From Pseudo-nitzschia pungens (lineage: Eukaryota > Bacillariophyta > Bacillariophyceae > Bacillariales > Bacillariaceae), in contig CM074765.1 of assembly GCA_037355855.1 (NCBI GenBank), positions 4,154,001 to 4,218,000 on the forward strand: a stretch of 64,000 bases of DNA. Reading direction: 5' to 3'. Position numbers and translations under genes: made by a program. Of this stretch, positions 58,105 through 64,000 are shown piece by piece (position 1 is the stretch's first letter; every line of letters starts with the position of its first letter). A model generated the notes under the pieces. The model made no database searches. It was given only the letters and a program-made list of their open reading frames with translations, and was not told the origin of the DNA.

Positions 58105-58527
58105 ATGTTCTCCAGCAGGAGAGTTAACTTTTTTTTCGATCGAATCCACGAGACCTACTACAACCCGAATAACAATACAATGATGATGCTTCTCAAATTA
58201 ATCTGTATCTACTACTACTATGAGAAATATTTACTAGCACCATCATGTTATAATTGTCTTCGTCCCTTGCTTTCTGCTGAAGAAAGAAGAAGGAGACGAG
58301 ATAGAAGGAATCCCCGAATCGCAGTTCGTCGATACAATGCTTCCCCTTTTATGTACTTGTTTGGCTCTGGCAATGATCAAGCCCTTCTAAATTGTTGTGG
58401 AGTGGACCATAAAGTGTTCCGCGAATTGCTTGATTTATTCGAACCATACTATGATTATATATTAAATGCAAAATATGTTTTCGGGAATCACTCAATGTTC
58501 CAGTTTGTCATCTGTGAAAGCTTGTAA
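58105..58527 (+). pseudogene. truncated DDE-type (PIF/Harbinger-like) transposase N-terminal fragment
   Basis: The frame from the ATG at 58105 gives 140 residues. The segment RRRRRDRRNPRIAVRR, then SPFMYLFGSGNDQALLNCCG, then DHKVFRELLDLFEPYYDYI, resembles the N-terminal part of Harbinger/Tnp4-like transposases of stramenopiles: an Arg-rich block, a G-N-D-Q-A-L motif and a helix of the F-x-x-L-L-x-x-F form. The catalytic DDE domain, which should follow, is missing; the frame stops at 58527. It sits 86 bases upstream of hairpin copy C. I recognise the motif from memory of the family; a profile search would settle it. Confidence 0.5.
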
Positions 58528-58612
58528 TGTACTACGTACAGTGGTGTAGGCGCTGCAGCCTACAGTACTGTAGTGTACGGAGTAGCGTCTAGCGTACGGA
58601 GTATCATAATAT

Positions 58613-58707
58613 TACTACAAAATTCTTATCAGCTGTCCCCCGGTTCTACGTCCCTGACTACTAATTTCTACTGAAACCCGGGGACAGCTGATAGGAATTC
58701 TGTAGTA
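58613..58707 (-). mobile_element. MITE-like 95-bp hairpin element, copy C
   Basis: Same 95-base length and TACTAC...GTAGTA ends as copies A and B, but inverted; the loop reads CTACTAATTTCTACTG against the reverse complement of the A/B loop. It shows about ten differences from copy A, so it is older. Confidence 0.75.
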
Positions 58708-61180
58708 GCACATGGAGAAGCGTACGGTACCGTATGATTATTATTTTTTAATCGTGTGCTTTGCTTGCGTGCTAGTACTAGCGCACTTGCTATGTTGCTC
58801 GCGTGCTAACTGCAGGGCTGGGTACCCCTTTATAGTACTACTTATCGTACAAAATGACCACACCCCACGGTATTTGGTTGGTAGCACAGCAACCTTAATC
58901 TTGTAGCACCATGCTACAGTGTGCTAGCGCTGCTTCAGCCAGGTTTCTGTAACCGGTACAAATCCTACACAGTGGACCCGGTCACACAGCTGTCGGCACC
59001 CCATAGCACCTTGGAATAAGCCTGTTGCTACGCCTGTTGCTTAGCACACAGCCTAGCACCACATTGTAGACAGTTACTGCTGGTGGAGGCTGAGACCTGT
59101 AGCCCCTGTACAGATCTCTACACAGGTGCCTTAGCATAGCACCTTGGATATCTTTACAACCACCACCAGTCAAGATTGCAAATCAATCCATTTTTCATCC
59201 AGCAATGATGAGAGCTGAAAGTGCATTTGCTACTACTACTCCTGATCTATTAGTACTACTAGTACATCCACCATCCCAGAAACTGTTCTTCATTGTTAGT
59301 AGTAGTATTACCAATCATTGTAAATTAGATTCATCCTCATTCTAGATCATTCAACAGCATTCTTCAACATGCTCATCATTTCTTCGGAAGTGTTACATGG
59401 ATTCTGGTTGTGTCATTTTTCAATATATCATTCTTGATTGGCTGTGCTGAGATGCACACTCCTCATTAGGATATCGCAAACCAGCAATTCTCTGTGAAAA
59501 AAACACCACATCAGTTGAGGTTTTGGGCAATTTCAATTTGGTTCCACTGCGGCAGAGGTGTAGTAACCTTACTACTAGTAGAAGGACTACTACTACTACT
59601 AGTGTTAGTGCTTCTAGTAGTAGTAGTAGTAGGCCTTTTTCATACGGTACTAGGGTTCAGCATTCTTCCATTACGTACCACCGCTCAACACTAGTACTAT
59701 TCTGTTCCTCATAGTACTACTACTAGTAACATTAGTAGTAGTAGTAGTAAGGCCTTCGTTGTAATACCTCGTAGAAGAAGAAGTAAGAACCTTACACATC
59801 ATCACTGCTTTTTGTCTCAGTATTCTTCGGTTATACCGTTCAGAACGGTTGGTTGTAGTAGCCTCATTGCTGCATACCGTACCGTAGTATCATTATTCCG
59901 ATGACGAAAAAACCAGATGGTGGCTGAGGACGGAGAACGGAGGAGGGAGAATGGAGGAGGGAGAATGGAGGAGCGAGCCTACGAAAGCACCCGCCAGCGT
60001 GGTTGGTGTTCGTTCCCTGCCGTGTTATTCCGTCGTGAGTCAGCATTGTACTTGCATGCAATTACGTACGTACTCAAAGTTTTGTTCGTCCCCTCGGTTT
60101 TCGTTTTCTCCCCTATGACACGCCTGGTGCCAACGAACACCCCTTCTCTCAGCGAAGAACGAGAGAGAATAATTTTTATGACTAAGCCCCATCGTAACTG
60201 AGAACGGTTGTCAGGGAGAAGCTTTGGTTCGTACGAATTTAGTGTTGTGCAAGGCTGCACGAATAGCGACACGTATAACGACACCTATATCGACACGTAG
60301 ACCGTATAAGGTCTGTGTTGTGAAGAACAATCGTTCCTCCCAGATGTCGACATCTGGCGACAATGACTCACTGCTTCTCCCGAAAGAAGAACCCAATGAA
60401 CCGATCTCCACCTGCTTGTACGAATTCGTAAACGAGAAAGAACGAAGCGAGACTCGAAGAAACAATGGGATAGAAAACAACGCAGAGGCTTTGGATTGAA
60501 TGCGTGATTGGCTATTCTTCTCGTTGGACATGCGTACGTGCACCAATAGTTGTTTCACAAGATACCTATCGAGGAAATACGAGTAAATATACGAGTAATT
60601 ACGAGTAAGTTACCAAACACGGCATGTGCAATGACGATAATTATTTTTTTGGGGGGCATTTGCGAAACGATTTTATAAAATAAATTACGTACCGTTGAAA
60701 GAAGTACACGTCTGCCTGGTACAAGTACCGGTAATTACAAATAAGAAGCACCAGCTCAACAATCGTAAACCGGATTTCGAGCACAAGTAACCTTACTTGT
60801 AGTTCACAAAAAAGTAATAAATGCGAAGTGCATCGTAATACGGTTTTGTGATACTGTATCATGTCGCAAACGCTTTCGTCATAATTCGTCTCATCATGAC
60901 GGGATACCTTACATTTAGACATTGCTATCCTCCAGCCACGAATCCAGTCAGAGGCAAGATAAAAAAGAAGTACTCGTACGCAAGTGTGCAGCATTCTCCT
61001 TTGCCCAACTCCATTCTTTTGTGGTTTGGACGCTCGGAACTGTGAATGCACTCACCAACAAACCAACACAATACCGTAGCAGGAACGGTGACAGGAAGAA
61101 CAGAATAGTTACTGTATCACGCGTTGAGTTGTGTTGCGTTGCTTTGAGTTGGATTCGGCAACACCCACAGAAACGAAAGA
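58708..61180. other. intergenic with ACTAGT-rich island, no confident gene
   Basis: 58740-59170 is CT/AG-mixed with several GCTAGCAC-like words. An ACTAGT/TAGTAC island covers ~59225-59760. Around 60224-60499 a short plus frame (from ATG 60344, STSGDNDSLLLPKEE) is possible but too short to support. 60560-60800 has TACGAGTAA words. Confidence 0.5.
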
Positions 61181-61756
61181 ATGTCGTTCCTAAACCTCGA
61201 CGGAGGCTCTGGATCCGCCCACATTGTGGAGAGATTGAATCTCGAACGATCTCGACGGACCGCCAAGAGTGTGGGATTCGATGCGGTCGACGTCGACGAA
61301 GCCATTCTACAGGCAGCAGTTCTTCTCTTTCGCGATCGACAGCAGCAGCAGCAGCAGCAACAGCAGCAACAAAACTACAACCAGCAGCAACAGCACTCTC
61401 CCAACCACCACCATCACCACGCTCCCTTCAGCATCGACAGCGGGAGGCGAAAACGACCCATCAAACCACCCGTGCTGCCTCCCAAGGCAATCAACCACGT
61501 CAAGCTGGAACGACTCTGCATCAACAACTGCCCAGCGAATCCCTTTCTGGAGTATCTGATCGAGGCCTCAATGGGAATGGACCTCTTCCAGGAGTTTGAG
61601 CTCCAGGGCAACATGGAAGAGGAGGAGGAGCAGGCCGCCGAATTCGAGGCGGCGGCCACCGCGCGTAGGGAACAACGCCGGGCCAACCGCCGCCGCCGCC
61701 ACGAGGGGGAGGAGGTCAATGGGGGCGGAGACGGCGGCGCGAACGACCACGACTGT

Positions 61757-61788
<32 letters not shown>

Positions 61789-63481
61789 TGCCGATGATGA
61801 AAACGACGAGGACGAACACGATGGAGGGCCCTCCAAGTCTAGCTGTTTTGCGCTGGACGCGCTCGGGTTTCGAATGCGGTTTTCGAGAAGGCTGCGGAAG
61901 GTCGAACTGATCAACCTACCCATCACGAGGGATCACGCGGAATCCCTCATGTACGGAATCGAAACCAACGACGAGACCGGGACCGGATGCCGCCTCGACA
62001 CGCTGGTCATGGAGGGTGTCCGGTTTGTCGATGGCGACGAAGAGACAGACGACGATGATGGGGAGGAGGAGGAGGAGGAAAACAAAGACTATCCCGGTGA
62101 CCAACACGATGGGGAGGATTCCAAACCGACCGCTGCCACCAAGACCGGGACTTCTGCTACGACTCCGGGGGACGGGACCGTCGTCGTTCACGAGTTTTGC
62201 GAGGGATTCCCCAACAACCGGACCCTAGAAACCATCAAGCTAGAGCGGTGCAAGCTAACCGATAACCAGCTGGCCCTGATCTTCGATTCCCTTGCGAGGC
62301 ATCCGACGCTCAAGCACCTCTTTGTATCGGAAAACTCCTGCCGGGACCTGGGGATGGAAGCCCTGGACCGGATGCTGGTGTCGCCTCCTGACTGGATGTC
62401 GGAAGCGGACGCCGACAAAAACAGTAGCAGCAGCAGCACGAATAACCACCACTGCAAGCTCGAATCCCTCGACCTGAGCTACCAATTTACCTCGGAGGAG
62501 ACCTACGGGACGGGAGAGCACATCCAGCTGGACATTCTGACCCGCAACTGCACCACCCTGGACGCGGACGCAAGGATCTACCCCAACCTCCGCAAATTGG
62601 TGTTGCAGGGCAACCAGATCGACGATTCCGACATGAGGGACCTGGCCTTTTTGATCCGGCATCGGTTTCCCCACCTGGAAGAACTCGATCTGCGCTTCAA
62701 CGAAATCACCACGGAGGGACTAGAACTCTTTGCGAACCACTCGGATCCGTTCTACGAGGGCAGTCGCAGTGGCGGCCACACCGCCAATAACAATGCGAGC
62801 GCGCACAATCGGCGAGTCCCTCCCCCCAGCAGCCGGCTGCGGACGATCCGGCTAACCAACAATCCGTTGGTGATGACCAACCAGACCTCGATCGTCATCC
62901 TCCGACTGCTCAAGATCTATCCCGAGCTCCAGCTGATCCAGTCCAATCTCGAGTGGGAGGACGGGACTTCCATCGCCGAGTACATCCAGCACCTGTTGGA
63001 CATCAACCGTGCCGGCCGGGTCCTGCTGCTGGCGGGGAGCAACGGAAGCGCGGGAGCATCATTGCGGCAGCACCAAAAGCGTCCGGTGGAGGAGCAGGAT
63101 GAGCAGCGGAGGAGGCGGCAGCAGCTGCAGCAGCAGCAGCGACGTCCGATCCCGCTGGGTGCCTGGCCGCTGGTGTTGGCGCGCCTGACCCGCCAGTCCC
63201 GGTATCCCCACTATATTCCCGTAAAGAATTCGTTGAACGGCATGTATTACCTGATCCGGCACGGGCCCATCATCGTGGAGCAGATGGCCTCGTCGATTTC
63301 GGGTTCCACCAGGACGGCGACAGGGAACACTGCCACCGGTGCCAACAGCGACACTGGAAGCAACGCTCGAAAGGCCGATGCGGAGCAACCCAGCCGCAAA
63401 CGGAAATGGGGAGATCCTGCGTTGGGTGGCTATGAGACCCTTGCGGATTTCCTTCGGTGCGAGCTGGGGGCCAAGCGATAG
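61181..63481 (+). CDS. leucine-rich-repeat (ribonuclease-inhibitor-like) protein
   Basis: The ATG at 61181 gives 766 residues, cytosolic or nuclear (no signal peptide). Order: an N-terminal helix; poly-Gln tracts (residues ~54-74) and a His run; KLERLCINNC, a first repeat; a 25-residue Asp/Glu tract; then RNI-type LRR units of ~28 residues with the L-x-x-L-x-L-x-x-N pattern (RLRKVELINLPI, RLDTLVMEGVRF, TLETIKLERCKL, TLKHLFVSENSC, KLESLDLSYQF, NLRKLVLQGNQI, HLEELDLRFNEI, RLRTIRLTNNPL). A C-terminal region rich in Gln/Arg and Ser/Thr ends FLRCELGAKR. Acidic inserts interrupt the horseshoe. Such proteins bind partners, for example in signalling or small-GTPase regulation; the partner is unknown. 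Confidence 0.78.
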
Positions 63482-64000
63482 TGGATCGGGAAGGGCGGAG
63501 TTGGGATTTGGGAAGAACGACTATTACGTGTAGTAGGTGTTGGTCGAACGAACAAGGTGATATCAAGCCAACCAAATTCTGCAACGATGCATGCCCCGGA
63601 CTCTTCATTTTTCCTGCCTAGAAGTCAGCGACGGGGCAGCAACAAACCGACACACGAATGGCTGTTCGATCGACTGGATCGACCGATAGTGATGAATCAA
63701 ACCAAATACATATACATATACATGATACCAATTCAGAGAGATAGGACGCTAAACTAGAATGATAGAGGCACGCGGACTTCCTATCTTTCTCGTTGGATGG
63801 AGAGTCATCTCTGATTTCTTCCAGCTGTTTTCGTATTTTTCCTCGTCGGGCAATTTATTATTGTTGCTGGTTTACGCCATCAGTAGTCAGATGGGTCACG
63901 AGCTTTCCTTACTTCGTCTTTGTACCTGCATGGTAGCATGGTATTTCGCCCGTCCGAAACCAAGGCCGCTCGTTTTGTCTCTCGCATTGCGGTCTAAAAC
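63482..64000. other. downstream region to window edge, no gene seen
   Basis: The 3' region of the LRR gene with an ATATACAT-type run at ~63707-63725. No open frame reaching the right edge is convincing. Confidence 0.5.

Noticed and set aside
60224..60499. Short plus frame containing STSGDNDSLLLPKEE
   Set aside because: Only ~51 codons from its ATG, overlapped by an open minus frame; not supportable.
1..64000. tRNA, rRNA, snRNA or CRISPR loci
   Set aside because: No cloverleaf with B box, no U1/U2/U4/U6 signature words, and no regularly spaced direct repeats were seen by eye; a covariance search would be needed to exclude them.

Overview
This window looks like nuclear DNA from a diatom, probably a raphid pennate. 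The evidence is short GT-AG introns (51-298 bases) and GC-rich genes in AT-richer spacers. Several N-termini are diatom plastid presequences (signal peptide ending in an A-F type junction). Other proteins are single-pass membrane proteins of the Pro/Thr/Ser-rich or Cys-rich kinds common in diatoms. I saw no rRNA, tRNA, CRISPR array, prophage or bacterial operon. The species cannot be named from sequence alone.

Layout. 1-566: edge-truncated gene (-). 2.3-5.7 kb: SLC25-type carrier with a plastid-like presequence and a long N-terminal extension of G-Y/PP repeats (+). 6.8-11.8 kb: ten-exon CSC1/OSCA mechanosensitive channel homologue (+). 13.3-14.5 kb: CCB2/CCB4-like cytochrome b6f heme assembly factor (+). 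15.0-18.2 and 20.1-21.9 kb: two single-pass membrane proteins (-). 21.9-25.7 kb: spacer with two nearly identical 95-bp hairpin elements. 25.7-27.2 kb: hypothetical nuclear-type protein (-). 27.2-29.8 kb: spacer. 29.8-33.0 kb: plastid ABC1 kinase (+). 33.5-37.9 kb: three more plastid-type preproteins, one with a PDZ domain. 39.6-42.0 kb: tandem 12-Cys membrane protein (+). 42.7-43.8 kb: TLC-domain protein (-). 44.4-46.5 kb: CobW/COG0523 metal-chaperone GTPase with a large His-rich block (-). 49.0-50.4 kb: another single-pass protein (-). 52.4-53.9 kb: fatty-acid-hydroxylase superfamily enzyme (+). 53.9-61.2 kb: repeat-rich, gene-poor stretch with a transposase relic and the third hairpin copy. 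61.2-63.5 kb: leucine-rich-repeat protein (+).

Two features cut across the genes. First, six genes hold convincing conserved domains split over two or three frames by single-base indels, and a seventh, an uncharacterised preprotein at 36.3-37.9 kb, is split in the same way. There are ten breaks, eight of them one base too many and mostly in short homopolymers. I read these as assembly errors rather than pseudogenes and give the outer coordinates of the intact gene. Second, the spacers share a restricted vocabulary: islands rich in ACTAGT/TAGTAC trinucleotides, and short inverted words built on GGTAAGGTTACC, TACCGGTA and TACGAGTA.

Functionally the window mixes chloroplast biogenesis and quinone/redox functions (b6f assembly, ABC1 kinase, PDZ preprotein, plastid-like carrier) with membrane and cell-surface proteins. 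No operon-like cooperation is implied.
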